From: an uncultured Bacillaceae bacterium
Lineage (GTDB): Bacteria; Bacillota; Bacilli; Bacillales; Caldibacillaceae
Reading direction: 5' to 3'
NCBI GenBank assembly: GCA_937983015.1
Contig: CALKAK010000153.1
Location: 1 to 45,193, forward strand
DNA: 45,193 nucleotides
Under the pieces are notes generated by a model that saw only the letters and a program-made list of their open reading frames with translations, was not told the origin of the DNA and did no database searches. Below are positions 34,490 through 43,741 of the stretch, piece by piece (the stretch's first letter is position 1; each line of letters begins with the position of its first letter). The position numbers were made by a program, and so were the translations under genes.

Positions 34490-34532
34490 AAAAACGAATG
34501 TTTTTCTTAAAGAATTTTAAAATGTTCGTTTA
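34490..34532 (-). promoter_or_regulatory. Probable PurR PurBox pair
   Basis: Two inverted CGAA-centred boxes lie directly upstream of the -35: TAAACGAACATTTT and, inverted, AAAACGAATGTTTT. Orientation and spacing fit the B. subtilis PurR arrangement (consensus AWWWCCGAACWWT), in which pbuG is a PurR target. Confidence 0.7.
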
Positions 34533-34710
34533 TAAGCTAATAATTATCGAAAACGTTTTATCTTATTTCGGAACGTAATTAGAAAAACGGAACTTTTACA
34601 TACTTCTTTTTCCAAAAATGAGCATCCGCTAGAAAGTATTCCAGCAATGCTTCCTAAAAGTGGTTTATTGGCACAATATGACTCTCTCATGTACTGTGAA
34701 GGCGATTCGT

Positions 34711-34757
34711 AAAAAATTAGCCGGGTTAACTGGCCAAAAGTAGCCAGCTAACCCGGC
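34711..34757 (-). terminator. Terminator of guaA
   Basis: GCCGGGTTA-CTGGC and GCCAG-TAACCCGGC form a 15-base stem with one mismatch and an eight-base loop, followed by TAATTTTTTACG on the minus strand. Confidence 0.92.
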
Positions 34758-34791
34758 ACTTCAGCTGAATAAATCTCTACTACGCAAAGGT

Positions 34792-36324
34792 TTATTCCCA
34801 CTCGATCGTTGCCGGTGGTTTGGACGTAATATCATATACGACTCGATTCACATGCGGTACTTCAGAGACAATCCGGCGAGAAATTTTATCGAGGACATGA
34901 AGGGGAATTTTTGCCCACTCTGCCGTCATCCCGTCGATTGAATTTACCGCACGGATCGCAACTGTATAGTCGTATGTACGTTTTTCATCCTTAACACCGA
35001 CGCTGCGAATATTAGGGAGAACGGTAAAGTATTGCCAGATTTCCCGCTCTAGACCGGCCTTTTTAATTTCATCACGCAAAATCCAATCCGACTCACGGAC
35101 GATTGCCAGTTTTTCCTCTGTCACTTCACCGAGCACCCGAACCGCCAGTCCCGGACCGGGGAAAGGCTGGCGCCAAACGATTTCATCGGGAATCCCCAAT
35201 GCCGTTCCAACTTTTCTTACTTCATCTTTAAACAATGTTTTTAACGGCTCAATCAGTTCAAATTCCATATCTTCAGGAAGACCACCGACATTGTGATGGG
35301 ATTTGACGGTTTGCTTTGTTCCCACGCCACTTTCAATCACATCAGAGTATACGGTTCCTTGTGCTAAATATCGAATATCCGACAGTTTCACCGCTTCTTC
35401 ATCAAATACACGAATAAATTCATTGCCGATGATTTTCCGCTTCTTTTCAGGATTTGTTACCCCTTTTAATTGATTTAAAAATCGTTTTTTAGCGTCTACC
35501 TTGATTACGTTCATCCGGAATTTGTCTTTAAACGTCGCCATTACACTTTCTACTTCGCCTTTGCGCAAGAGACCATGGTCAACAAAAATGCAGATTAACT
35601 GATCGCCGATCGCTTTATGGATTAAGGTCGCGGCAACAGAAGAATCAACTCCACCGGAAAGAGCGCATAAAACCTTTTCTTTTCCAACTCGCTTTCGGAT
35701 AGATTCCACTTGTTTTTCAATAAAGGTGTCAACGGACCAGGTCCCCTCTATTTGACAGACATCGAATACGAAATTACGTAAGATTTCCCGACCGTATTCG
35801 CTGGCATCGATCTCGGGGTGGAACTGTACCGCATAAATATTTTTTTCTTCATTGCTGAATGCCACCACTGGACAGTGATCGCTCACTGCATCAATCGTAA
35901 AACCTTCCGGGGCTTCAACAACTACCTCTTCATAACCGAGCCAAACAGTTTGCTCATCGGGAAGATTTTTGAACAATCGCTTTTCAGGAACAGCACGAAT
36001 TTTCTCCTCTTCATATCCCCGTCCTGGAATTTGTTCTAGTTTCCCACCGAATTCTTTCGCAATGCTGCTCATTGCGGAGGCAATCCCGAGCACGGGCTTT
36101 CCTAATTGGAAGATCTGCTCATCTAAGTAAGGCGATCGTTCAAGACCACCAGATAAAATAATCCCTTTGATATGTGATTTCTGCAAATCATCGATAGGCG
36201 TTGTATTTGGCCATAATTCACTGTACACGCCCAGTTCACGGATTTTCCTTGTCAATATTTGACTATAGGGACTGCCAAAATCTAACACGAGAATCATGTC
36301 TTGCGGGGTCAGTTGATCTGTCAT
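34792..36324 (-). CDS. guaA: GMP synthase with a degenerate glutaminase domain
   Basis: 510 residues. GuaA makes GMP from XMP and ATP, normally with ammonia from glutamine. The ATP-pyrophosphatase part is intact: VLCALSGGVDSSVAATLIHKAIGD, CIFVDHGLLRKGE, IIESG-type IESGVGTKQTVKSHHNVGGLP, the RQPFPGPGLAVRVLGE loop and the C-terminal PPATIEWE. The N-terminal class I glutamine amidotransferase domain (about 10-200) is altered. The nucleophile motif GICYGMQ reads GIASAMS, with Ala82 in place of cysteine (codon 36079-36081). SGGPNSVY is SGGLERSPY with a short deletion, and the SHGD segment is LGYEE. The His and Glu of QFHPE remain. ATG 36324 has GATGAGGTG upstream. It probably needs free ammonia or a separate partner. 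Confidence 0.93.
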   Translation of the reverse strand: MTDQLTPQDMILVLDFGSPYSQILTRKIRELGVYSELWPNTTPIDDLQKSHIKGIILSGGLERSPYLDEQIFQLGKPVLGIASAMSSIAKEFGGKLEQIPGRGYEEEKIRAVPEKRLFKNLPDEQTVWLGYEEVVVEAPEGFTIDAVSDHCPVVAFSNEEKNIYAVQFHPEIDASEYGREILRNFVFDVCQIEGTWSVDTFIEKQVESIRKRVGKEKVLCALSGGVDSSVAATLIHKAIGDQLICIFVDHGLLRKGEVESVMATFKDKFRMNVIKVDAKKRFLNQLKGVTNPEKKRKIIGNEFIRVFDEEAVKLSDIRYLAQGTVYSDVIESGVGTKQTVKSHHNVGGLPEDMEFELIEPLKTLFKDEVRKVGTALGIPDEIVWRQPFPGPGLAVRVLGEVTEEKLAIVRESDWILRDEIKKAGLEREIWQYFTVLPNIRSVGVKDEKRTYDYTVAIRAVNSIDGMTAEWAKIPLHVLDKISRRIVSEVPHVNRVVYDITSKPPATIEWE

Positions 36325-36429
36325 TTTGTCACCTCATCCAATAGAAATTCCAGAGTGCAATCACTATTACAAGCAATCTCTTCTATATAGAATAAACGAT
36401 GACTATCTATTTTAACAAGAATCTTTGCC

Positions 36430-36464
36430 AAAAAAAGAACCTTCCGCTCACATGCAGAGGTTCT
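36430..36464 (-). terminator. Terminator of the MoxR/transglutaminase operon
   Basis: AGAACCT and AGGTTCT form the stem around a 14-15 base loop, followed by TTTTTTT on the minus strand, about 80 bases beyond the transglutaminase gene. Confidence 0.75.
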
Positions 36465-36544
36465 GATTCAGGGAACAATTATTTTTTCAGATCAAAAGAG
36501 TAATAAAAAATTTTGCATTGAAAGACCATTAAAACGTTCGGTAT

Positions 36545-38794
36545 TTACAACCGGGCCGTTTTTCGCATCAATTGCTCCCATGGCTCTTGCCAATTGATTT
36601 TTTCGAGTTTTACACGACCATTGCCGTAAACCATGCGCTCATAGAGATGGGTCAGTTCTGACATATGTTTAGACCGGAAGGAATCATCGATTCTTCTGGC
36701 ATAATCGCGTAATGTATCGCCCGCATCCATCGAGAGTCCAACTTTTTCCAAACGTTTGATGAGGGTAAGATAAGCCTTTTCAAAGGCACTCCCGTCCGTT
36801 TTGTTACGATATTTTACTATTAACAATAACGGAATCCAGCGTTTTCGTTTGAAAAAAAGGATGAGTAATACCACCATAAATAGCAGCGAAATGAATAATA
36901 GGAACCATCCCGGCAGTTCTTTACCTGATTTTTCTGTACTGGAAATTGCATCTGGACCTTCTTCCAGCTCAATTTCATTCAATGGTTCGCGTACCTCATT
37001 TTCTCCCAGTTCAAATTCTTGATTCACAGATAATTCTTCCTGTGCTTCAGACTGACCGATATCCATGTGGAAACGGCCAAAGTTCAGAAATCCTTTTGTC
37101 GGCTCAAAAGGTACCCAACCGACACCGGGGAAATATACCTCAACCCAGGAATGCGCATGACTGTTCGTGATGGTAATAACCTGGTATTCAGAGATATCGC
37201 TATTCATAGCTACTCCGTTCGTATATCCTTTTACCCAGCGGGCGGGAATCCCTAACGAACGCAATAAAACGACCATTGCTGTGGAAAAATTATCGCAATA
37301 CCCTCTTTTCGTTTCGAACAAAAACTGATCTACATAATCATCTTCCGGTCCCGGCACTGCAACATCGATTGTATCGTACGTAAATTCATAACTTCGCAAA
37401 TAATTTTCAATCGCCCGTGCCTTATCAAACCAGTTTGTTTGACCTGTAGTGATTGCCGATGCCAGATTCTTGATGCGTTCTGGTAACTGCTCCGGTAATT
37501 GTGTGTATCGTTCTAAAAACGCCTGCTCGATTCCCGATGCATCGGTAACGGACCGCAAAACATCAATATTGTAAGATGGTCGGCGAAACATGATAGCATA
37601 ACGTTCCACGCCATTCCCTAAATCAATCTTTTCCCTGCCGGGATCCACATATAAAGGACGGGTAGAACCAGCGGAAAACCCGGTAATTTTTGCCGATCCT
37701 CCCTCATCGTTTACTTCAACTATCGGGGAAGCATGTACAATGACCTTCTCGGTACCGTATGGATATATGAAGTGATTGATATCAGCATTTGTCTCCACAA
37801 ATACGGTATACATATCTTGTTCCAAGTATTGCTCTTCCACATGGTACAGGGGCAGTCCATCATCCGCACCATTAAATCGTAAAAAATGTTCTTCCGCCGA
37901 TGTTTCCCATCCCTTTCCAGTATAAACATCCTTAGTTTCGACCCGCCAATATTGACTGTGCGGGGACAGGACAGAAAACACCTCGTTATCATCAAGCAAC
38001 AACGGTCCCCCGAGAAAACGATCATCTTCATCATAACCAATGACTTTCACATTCCCGGTACCCCCCTCACCTTTCCCTGTAGATTGACCGTAACGGTCCA
38101 GAAAAGAAAACGGGTTCGCCCATTGGGAATCTGCTTTCGGAACGATCATTCCGAGAGATGTTGTCGCGAAAACTACAAAAATAAGAAACATGAGTACCTT
38201 GCTTTTGAAAATGCGCGAGCGATAGAGTTGTTCGCGATTTGTAAGACGATAAAAAGTAATAATACCGAGCCCGCTTAATCCGAAAACAAATGAACGGATA
38301 ATCGCAAATTTGGCATCATAAGTTGAGAAAACGTCTAAAATCACCAGGTATATGATCGTGAACAGAAAAAACAAGAATGGCTTCTTACGAACAATAATCC
38401 AGTAGCGGAGCACGTAAACGAGCAAAGCTAACAAGAGGAACATCAGAAATGTTCGAAATGAGTCCGTTAGCAAACCCCAGTTACCCTGCCTCGTAAAATT
38501 AAGATTTTGAACAATATCGCCAACTATTTGATCGGGCCATAACAATCCTAAACCGGATTTATTAAAGAAATATAGATTGAGAGCGACCACAATATAAAGG
38601 AATACGACCATTAAGTTATAGCTAGTGCGGAACCGAAGGAAACTCAACAAGAAACATAGAACGAGAAATAGAATAAAAATGAACGAGTTATAAATAATAT
38701 CAAAATCTGCAAGCGGGTAAAGCCATTCAAGAATTAGCAAGAAAACAAACAAATGAACAAGTAATGATTCAAATGATTTTTTTTGGAGGATCAT
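36545..38794 (-). CDS. yebA: Transglutaminase-like membrane protein (YebA/TgpA)
   Basis: 749 residues. About six N-terminal transmembrane segments (residues about 8-215, DUF3488 type), a large external part with the transglutaminase core at about 470-570, one more membrane helix (WFLLFISLLFMVVLLILFF, about 640-660) and a cytoplasmic DUF4129 tail. The papain-like triad can be followed: Cys in KRGYCDNFSTAMVVLLRSLGIPARWV, His in NSHAHSWVEVYFPGVGW, and the acidic position shortly after. The substrate is unknown. It overlaps the DUF58 gene by 4 bases (ATGA), so translation is coupled. This is the common MoxR-DUF58-transglutaminase set, placed next to guaA as in B. subtilis. Confidence 0.92.
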   Translation of the reverse strand: MILQKKSFESLLVHLFVFLLILEWLYPLADFDIIYNSFIFILFLVLCFLLSFLRFRTSYNLMVVFLYIVVALNLYFFNKSGLGLLWPDQIVGDIVQNLNFTRQGNWGLLTDSFRTFLMFLLLALLVYVLRYWIIVRKKPFLFFLFTIIYLVILDVFSTYDAKFAIIRSFVFGLSGLGIITFYRLTNREQLYRSRIFKSKVLMFLIFVVFATTSLGMIVPKADSQWANPFSFLDRYGQSTGKGEGGTGNVKVIGYDEDDRFLGGPLLLDDNEVFSVLSPHSQYWRVETKDVYTGKGWETSAEEHFLRFNGADDGLPLYHVEEQYLEQDMYTVFVETNADINHFIYPYGTEKVIVHASPIVEVNDEGGSAKITGFSAGSTRPLYVDPGREKIDLGNGVERYAIMFRRPSYNIDVLRSVTDASGIEQAFLERYTQLPEQLPERIKNLASAITTGQTNWFDKARAIENYLRSYEFTYDTIDVAVPGPEDDYVDQFLFETKRGYCDNFSTAMVVLLRSLGIPARWVKGYTNGVAMNSDISEYQVITITNSHAHSWVEVYFPGVGWVPFEPTKGFLNFGRFHMDIGQSEAQEELSVNQEFELGENEVREPLNEIELEEGPDAISSTEKSGKELPGWFLLFISLLFMVVLLILFFKRKRWIPLLLIVKYRNKTDGSAFEKAYLTLIKRLEKVGLSMDAGDTLRDYARRIDDSFRSKHMSELTHLYERMVYGNGRVKLEKINWQEPWEQLMRKTARL

Positions 38795-40002
38795 CCGACT
38801 TCACCCCTTGAAAGGGCATCTGCAAATTCGCCTTCACGGACAAATTCAGCCGCAATCCCTCTTTGTTTTAATGTCGATGATAAAATGAATTCTTCTCGGT
38901 GAAACTGTTCGTTTTTCCCCTTGATTACAAAAACTGAAATTTGTTTTCTTAGTTTTGCCAGTTCCACGAGTTCCGTGGTCAGGTCATTTTTCAATGTATG
39001 AACGATAATTACGATATGTTGAATATGCTGACGGAACAAAAAATCTGTCTGAAACACACGCGCTAATTCTAGGCTGGCATCATCCTCAATGCGAGCCAGG
39101 GTCAAGAATATTTTTTTCCTGTGGGCCTCTCCTTGATGTGGGGGGATATATTCCCGTTCTTCACCCATACTGTACAATCCAGCGTCGACACCGGCCATTT
39201 GCACAGCGGTGATCATACTCGCGCAAAATGTAACGAGTAATTCAAATTGTTCACAGGGTGAACGATCGAGAACAAACAATACATCATGATTTTTTCGCTG
39301 CTCGAATTCCTTCGTCATCAATTCATTTCGTCGCGCACTAGCTTTCCAATTGATCCAGGAGAAACGATCACCTTGTTGGTATTGTCTGACACTTACCGCA
39401 ATTGTCGTATCCCGTTGCACAAGATCTTTTGTTTTCGCTGTCCCGTATTCGAATTCATGACTATCCGGGTAATAGTGCAGGGGGATAGTGGCGGGATAAA
39501 CAATGATTTGATCGGGAACCTCTTTCCGAAATGTTTTTCTGACAAAGCCAAATAAATCAGCAATTGTCATCTCAATGTCTGTAAAGGTAAATTCTCCCCG
39601 GCTGATCTGCGGGATTTCATATTCACAAACGAGCGTTTTTTTAAAAAAAGGAACTTGTAACGAATGCCAGGATCGTTCCATATGGTTTTTCCGTTTTCGA
39701 ATCACCCGATCATGAATAAACAAATAGGGTATAGGTATGCGCCAGGGTAATGTGATGTGTAAGCGAGCGGGTACCGTCTCTCCAGCCACAAATTCCTTAT
39801 TCGCCAATTCGCGCTGTACCCGAATCTTTTTGATCGGATAAATAAATAGAAAACTAGAATACAAGACGACCGGTAAAAAGGCGGCAAACAAAAACCAGCT
39901 CACAAAGCCACCCTGAACCATGGCGAAACTAAAGCTTGCCACGGCTAGGACAAGGAGTCCTATGTATCGGAGTCCGTTTTCAAACTTTTTCAACCATTTC
40001 AT
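38791..40002 (-). CDS. yeaD: DUF58 membrane protein (YeaD)
   Basis: 403 residues from ATG 40002 (MKWLKKF) behind AGGTGATC; a GTG at 40011 overlaps the moxR stop and is less likely. Two N-terminal hydrophobic segments (about 13-55), then an extended domain with DUF58 signature VSVRQYQQGDRFSWINWKASARRNELMTKEFEQR, followed by a von Willebrand-like beta-alpha region (VLFVLDRSPC). It is thought to work with the MoxR ATPase as an adaptor. The gene overlaps the transglutaminase gene and nearly abuts moxR. Confidence 0.9.
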   Translation of the reverse strand: MKWLKKFENGLRYIGLLVLAVASFSFAMVQGGFVSWFLFAAFLPVVLYSSFLFIYPIKKIRVQRELANKEFVAGETVPARLHITLPWRIPIPYLFIHDRVIRKRKNHMERSWHSLQVPFFKKTLVCEYEIPQISRGEFTFTDIEMTIADLFGFVRKTFRKEVPDQIIVYPATIPLHYYPDSHEFEYGTAKTKDLVQRDTTIAVSVRQYQQGDRFSWINWKASARRNELMTKEFEQRKNHDVLFVLDRSPCEQFELLVTFCASMITAVQMAGVDAGLYSMGEEREYIPPHQGEAHRKKIFLTLARIEDDASLELARVFQTDFLFRQHIQHIVIIVHTLKNDLTTELVELAKLRKQISVFVIKGKNEQFHREEFILSSTLKQRGIAAEFVREGEFADALSRGEVG

Positions 40003-40007
40003 AGCGA

Positions 40008-40958
40008 TCACCTGCGAATTATGGGGACCCGGGTCGTTGACAAGATCGAGTAAATCACATCTTGTGGCGTCACTCCATCATACCTAGCCTCTGAACGCAA
40101 TATCAGCCGATGAGAAAACACATATGGAGCCAGAAATTGAATATCATCAGGTACCACATAATCCCTCCCGTTGATAAAAGCATAGGCCTGTGCGGCTTTC
40201 ATTAATGCAATCGAGGCGCGGGGGCTTGCCCCCAAATAAACTTGACTGTGATTCCTCGTCCGGTCCGATAATAAGACGATGTAGCTTTTTACCGTCTCAT
40301 CAACATAAACATTTTTCACTTCTTCCTGTAGCCCTTGCAATTCTTTTCCGGTGATAACCGGTTCAATCTCCTCAATCGGTAAACGCTTTTCAACCCGAGA
40401 TAAAATTTCGACTTCTTCATCATGAGACGGATAGCCCATTTTCATTTTTAATAAAAAACGATCCAATTGAGCTTCTGGTAGCGGATAGGTGCCTTCATAT
40501 TCGATCGGATTTTGTGTTGCCATGACAAAAAAAGGTTTCGGTAAATGATATGTGATCCCATCAACGGTAATTTTCCCCTCATCCATCCCTTCCAATAAGG
40601 CAGATTGGGTTTTCGGTGATGTCCGGTTAATTTCATCCGCTAAAATAATATTCCCCATGATCGGACCGGGCCGGAACTCAAATTCCATCGTTTTCGGATT
40701 ATAAATAGAGACACCGAGGACATCAGAGGGTAATAAATCGGGGGTAAACTGAATCCGTTTAAACATTGAACTGACCGATTTAGCAATGGATTTAACGAGC
40801 ATCGTCTTACCGACGCCCGGGACATCCTCTAATAATACATGTCCACCAGCCAATAATGCGGTTATCGATAAAATTGCCTCATTCCGCTTGCCAACAACAA
40901 CTTTTTCGATATTATTTACAATTTTCGCCACTTTCGGGTGCATGGTCTCTGTTCTCAT
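40008..40958 (-). CDS. yeaC: MoxR-family AAA+ ATPase (YeaC)
   Basis: 316 residues starting at ATG 40958 behind GGGGAGGA. AAA+ motifs: Walker A LLEDVPGVGKTMLVKS, Walker B NIILADEINRTSPKTQSALLEGM, sensor 1 FVMATQNPIEYEGTYPLPEAQLDRF, and sensor 2 LGASPRASIALMKAAQA. These chaperone-like ATPases help to mature or activate partner protein complexes. It is the first gene of a three-gene operon with DUF58 and the transglutaminase-like protein, which are its likely partners at the membrane. Confidence 0.93.
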   Translation of the reverse strand: MRTETMHPKVAKIVNNIEKVVVGKRNEAILSITALLAGGHVLLEDVPGVGKTMLVKSIAKSVSSMFKRIQFTPDLLPSDVLGVSIYNPKTMEFEFRPGPIMGNIILADEINRTSPKTQSALLEGMDEGKITVDGITYHLPKPFFVMATQNPIEYEGTYPLPEAQLDRFLLKMKMGYPSHDEEVEILSRVEKRLPIEEIEPVITGKELQGLQEEVKNVYVDETVKSYIVLLSDRTRNHSQVYLGASPRASIALMKAAQAYAFINGRDYVVPDDIQFLAPYVFSHRLILRSEARYDGVTPQDVIYSILSTTRVPIIRR

Positions 40959-41083
40959 TCATATCCTCCCCATATGATCACGACGCGTTCATTACCTTAA
41001 GTATTCGCTAAGAACCCCATGAGTCCTTTCCATTTTATCATTACAATATAACACAAATATGAATTCTGTCTTAAAATGAGATT

Positions 41084-41389
41084 TCAATTTTGAACCTGGT
41101 AAATATGAAGATTTACTTTCCCCTCTGGACTCACTTCGACACCTTCCAATTCCAAATTCCGTTTTTGTTCAGTAAATAACTCATGGTCGCTGATCACAAT
41201 TTCTCCCCGCGCATTGATCACCCGATGCCAGGGAAGTTGGTATTTTTTGCTCAGAGAATGCAAGATTCTAGCTACTTGACGCGCTCCCCGAGGATTTCCT
41301 GCCAGCCGGGCAACTTGTCCATAAGTCATAACCTTACCAGATGGTATATTTTGAATGATGCGAATGACCTCTTTGGTGAATGGTTACAC
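41084..41389 (-). pseudogene. Alkyltransferase-like (ATL) protein with stop at codon 2
   Basis: The readable part MTYGQVARLAGNPRGARQVARILHSL...LPWHRVINARGEI is an MGMT-fold ATL protein. The alkyl-acceptor PCHR motif is PWHR, so it would bind damaged guanine rather than repair it. The frame continues upstream of ATG 41329 with PFTKEVIRIIQNIPSGKV, 18 family-like residues. Before these stands TAA (41386-41384), preceded by GTG (41389) and a ribosome site AAGGTGAGG. One base change (TAA from AAA, for example) would give a normal 101-residue protein. Initiation at ATG 41329, with only GGTAAGG close by, would delete the first helix. So the gene is either a fresh pseudogene or uses an internal start. 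Confidence 0.7.
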
Positions 41390-41550
41390 GAGGCCTCACC
41401 TTCCTTCGTGAATACGGGTTAAATTAAAATATTGTCTCTTATTTTACAACATCACCTGCGTTCCTACAATATTCATAGGAAAATTCGTTGTTTTTATTTT
41501 CTTTATATAATGAATTATTTTATAATTATAAAAAACAGGGAGGGCTGCTT

Positions 41551-43203
41551 GTGAAATTTGATTGTATTGTAATCGGTCATGGTCTTGCCGGATTAGTCGT
41601 TGCTACGGAACTGGCTGAGGCGAAGAAAAAGGTCTTACTCGTTGATCAAGAAGCAGAAAATTCGATCGGCGGACAGGCCTGGTGGTCCTTTGGTGGACTG
41701 TTTCTCGTCGATTCACCAGAACAACGGAGGATGGGAATAAAGGACTCCCTGGACCTCGCGTGGCAAGACTGGTTGGGGTCGGCCGGTTTCGACCGGGAGG
41801 ATGAAGATTATTGGGCAAAAAAGTGGGCGGAAAAATATGTAGAATTTGCCACAGGAGAGAAAAGGAGCTGGCTAAAATCTTTGGGCATCCGCTTCTTTCC
41901 CGTTGTTCAGTGGGCGGAAAGGGGCGGGTATTTAGCGGATGGCCACGGAAACTCTGTACCGAGATTTCATATTACCTGGGGAACCGGACCCGGGCTCGTC
42001 GAACCATTTGCTAGAAAACTACATGAGGCGGTCAAAGACGGATGGGTGGAATATCGACCACGCCATCGGGTCGATGAGTTGATCGTGGAAAACGGACAGG
42101 CTGTCGGCATCAAAGGAAGCGTACTAGAAGAAACAGACGTTCCGAGAGGGGTTGCCAGCTCTCGAAATGTCGTTGATGAATTTGAATTTTTCGGTGAAAC
42201 CGTAGTGGTCGCCAGTGGCGGAATCGGTGCTAATTTAGATTTGATTCGTAAAAATTGGCCGGAGCGACTTGGAAAGCCGCCGAAACGCATGCTATCAGGG
42301 GTTCCCGCCCATGTGGATGGACGAATGCTTGCGATTGCAGAAAAGGCCGGAGCGAAAATCGTCAACCGGGATCGGATGTGGCATTATACAGAAGGGATAA
42401 AGAACTGGGATCCGATCTGGCCGAACCACGGCATCCGTATTTTGCCGGGGCCGTCACTAGTCTGGTTTGATGCTACCGGTAAGAGACTTCCCGCCCCTTA
42501 TTTTCCCGGCTTTGATACGTTAGGTACATTGCGGGCGATCATGAATACGGGCTATGATTATTCCTGGTTTATCGCCTCACAAAAAATAATCGAAAAAGAA
42601 ATTGCCCTATCCGGCTGCGAGCAAAATCCCGATCTAACCGGGAAAAGCATTAAACAAGTACTCAAACGAATTTTACCCGGTCCACCCGAGCCGGTTCAGA
42701 AGTTTTTGGATCATGGTGAAGATTTTATCATCGCGTATCAATTGCAAGATCTCGTTGCCAAGATGAATCATTTAACGGGAACAAACCTGTTAAATGAAAA
42801 AGAAATTGAAGAACAAATTGCCGCCCGGGATCGGGAAGTAGACAATGCGTTCACCAAAGATTTACAAATTACAGCCATAAGAGGAGCTCGTAACTATCTC
42901 GGCGATAAAATCATCCGCGTTGCCCCGCCCCATAAAATTTTAGATCCACGGAACGGTCCGCTCATTGCTATTCGCTTGAATATCATCAGCAGAAAAACAT
43001 TAGGTGGGTTGCAAACGGATTTATCTGGTCGGGTGCTCGACCAATCTGGTAAGCCATTTGCCGGTTTATACGCAGCAGGAGAAGTCGCTGGATTCGGCGG
43101 TGGAGGCCTCCACGGTTACCGATCTTTAGAAGGAACCTTTTTAGGAGGGTGTTTGTTTACAGGATTGCAAACCGCAAAAGGAATCATTACCGATTTAAAA
43201 TAA
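41551..43203 (+). CDS. FAD-binding dehydrogenase (succinate dehydrogenase/KsdD-like)
   Basis: 550 residues from GTG 41551 (MKFDCIVIGHGLAG) behind GGGAGGG; the longer frame upstream crosses the promoter region. IVIGHGLAGLVVATELAEAKKKVLLVDQE binds FAD. The SIGGQAWWSFGGLFLVDSPEQRRMGIKDS region, TVVASGGIGANLDLIRKNWPERL, and the end LYAAGEVAGFGGGGLHGYRSLEGTFLGGCLFTG match a group of predicted FAD-binding dehydrogenases related to 3-ketosteroid dehydrogenases and fumarate reductase flavoproteins. The substrate is unknown. A single gene with its own terminator. Confidence 0.83.
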   Translation: MKFDCIVIGHGLAGLVVATELAEAKKKVLLVDQEAENSIGGQAWWSFGGLFLVDSPEQRRMGIKDSLDLAWQDWLGSAGFDREDEDYWAKKWAEKYVEFATGEKRSWLKSLGIRFFPVVQWAERGGYLADGHGNSVPRFHITWGTGPGLVEPFARKLHEAVKDGWVEYRPRHRVDELIVENGQAVGIKGSVLEETDVPRGVASSRNVVDEFEFFGETVVVASGGIGANLDLIRKNWPERLGKPPKRMLSGVPAHVDGRMLAIAEKAGAKIVNRDRMWHYTEGIKNWDPIWPNHGIRILPGPSLVWFDATGKRLPAPYFPGFDTLGTLRAIMNTGYDYSWFIASQKIIEKEIALSGCEQNPDLTGKSIKQVLKRILPGPPEPVQKFLDHGEDFIIAYQLQDLVAKMNHLTGTNLLNEKEIEEQIAARDREVDNAFTKDLQITAIRGARNYLGDKIIRVAPPHKILDPRNGPLIAIRLNIISRKTLGGLQTDLSGRVLDQSGKPFAGLYAAGEVAGFGGGGLHGYRSLEGTFLGGCLFTGLQTAKGIITDLK

Positions 43204-43210
43204 TAAATGA

Positions 43211-43239
43211 GGGAGCGATCTGATGTTGCTCCTTTTTTT
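43211..43239 (+). terminator. Terminator of the FAD dehydrogenase gene
   Basis: GGAGCGA and TTGCTCC form a 7-bp stem (one G-T pair), followed by TTTTTTT, 8 bases after the stop. Confidence 0.85.
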
Positions 43240-43343
43240 AGTGTAAATGACGTGGGAATCTGAGGAAATTCGGACTAGTTTTGAATAGATTTCCAAGTGA
43301 ATTTGGGCAATTGTGAAGGGAAATTTTCCTAGGTCACGTGGAA

Positions 43344-43680
43344 TTTTGGGTAATTTCAGTCACTAATTAGAGTAAATCGCGCGGTGTTTTGGGGAATTTT
43401 GGCTATGTATATGCGCAAATTATCCATTATTTCGATTAAATCTGCTTCCAATTTGAGTAAATTGGCCGTAATTTCAGGTAAATTCAGCCGATAATTCGAG
43501 TAAATCGCCCGTAATTTCGGGTAAATCTGTCGTTAATTCGAGTCAATTGCGCGATATTTCGGGCGTTTTTCTTCATTTTTTGGGTAAATTCATCAATATT
43601 TTTGGCAACATTCTCCCTTTTTTGTGTAAGTTTCACCCAATTTCGCGTAAGTTCATTCTTATTTTTGGCAAGTCTACTTG
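43344..43680. repeat. Degenerate 21-bp periodic array
   Basis: About sixteen units repeat at a spacing of 21 bases (starts near 43365, 43386, 43407, 43428, 43448, 43469, 43491, 43512, 43533, 43554 and on to about 43659). The clearest units read close to TAATTCGAGTAAATCGCCCG, alternating with TAATTTCGGGTAAATC forms. Conservation fades toward both ends. No frame through it has a start codon with a ribosome site. It fills the 500-base space between two converging genes. It is not a CRISPR array because there are no distinct spacers. Confidence 0.7.
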
Positions 43681-43694
43681 AATTTTAATCTGTT

Positions 43695-43727
43695 GAAAAG
43701 GCAAGAGGAATCCCCCCTCTTGCCTTA
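43695..43727 (-). terminator. Terminator of fumC
   Basis: AAGGCAAGAGG pairs perfectly with CCTCTTGCCTT around a short C-rich loop, followed by TTTTCAAC on the minus strand. Confidence 0.88.
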
Positions 43728-43741
43728 TTTGAAGCAAAACT

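Noticed and set aside
43475..43681. Open frame of about 70 codons through the 21-bp array
   Set aside because: 21 is a multiple of three, so one frame stays open by periodicity alone; it lacks a start codon and a ribosome site.
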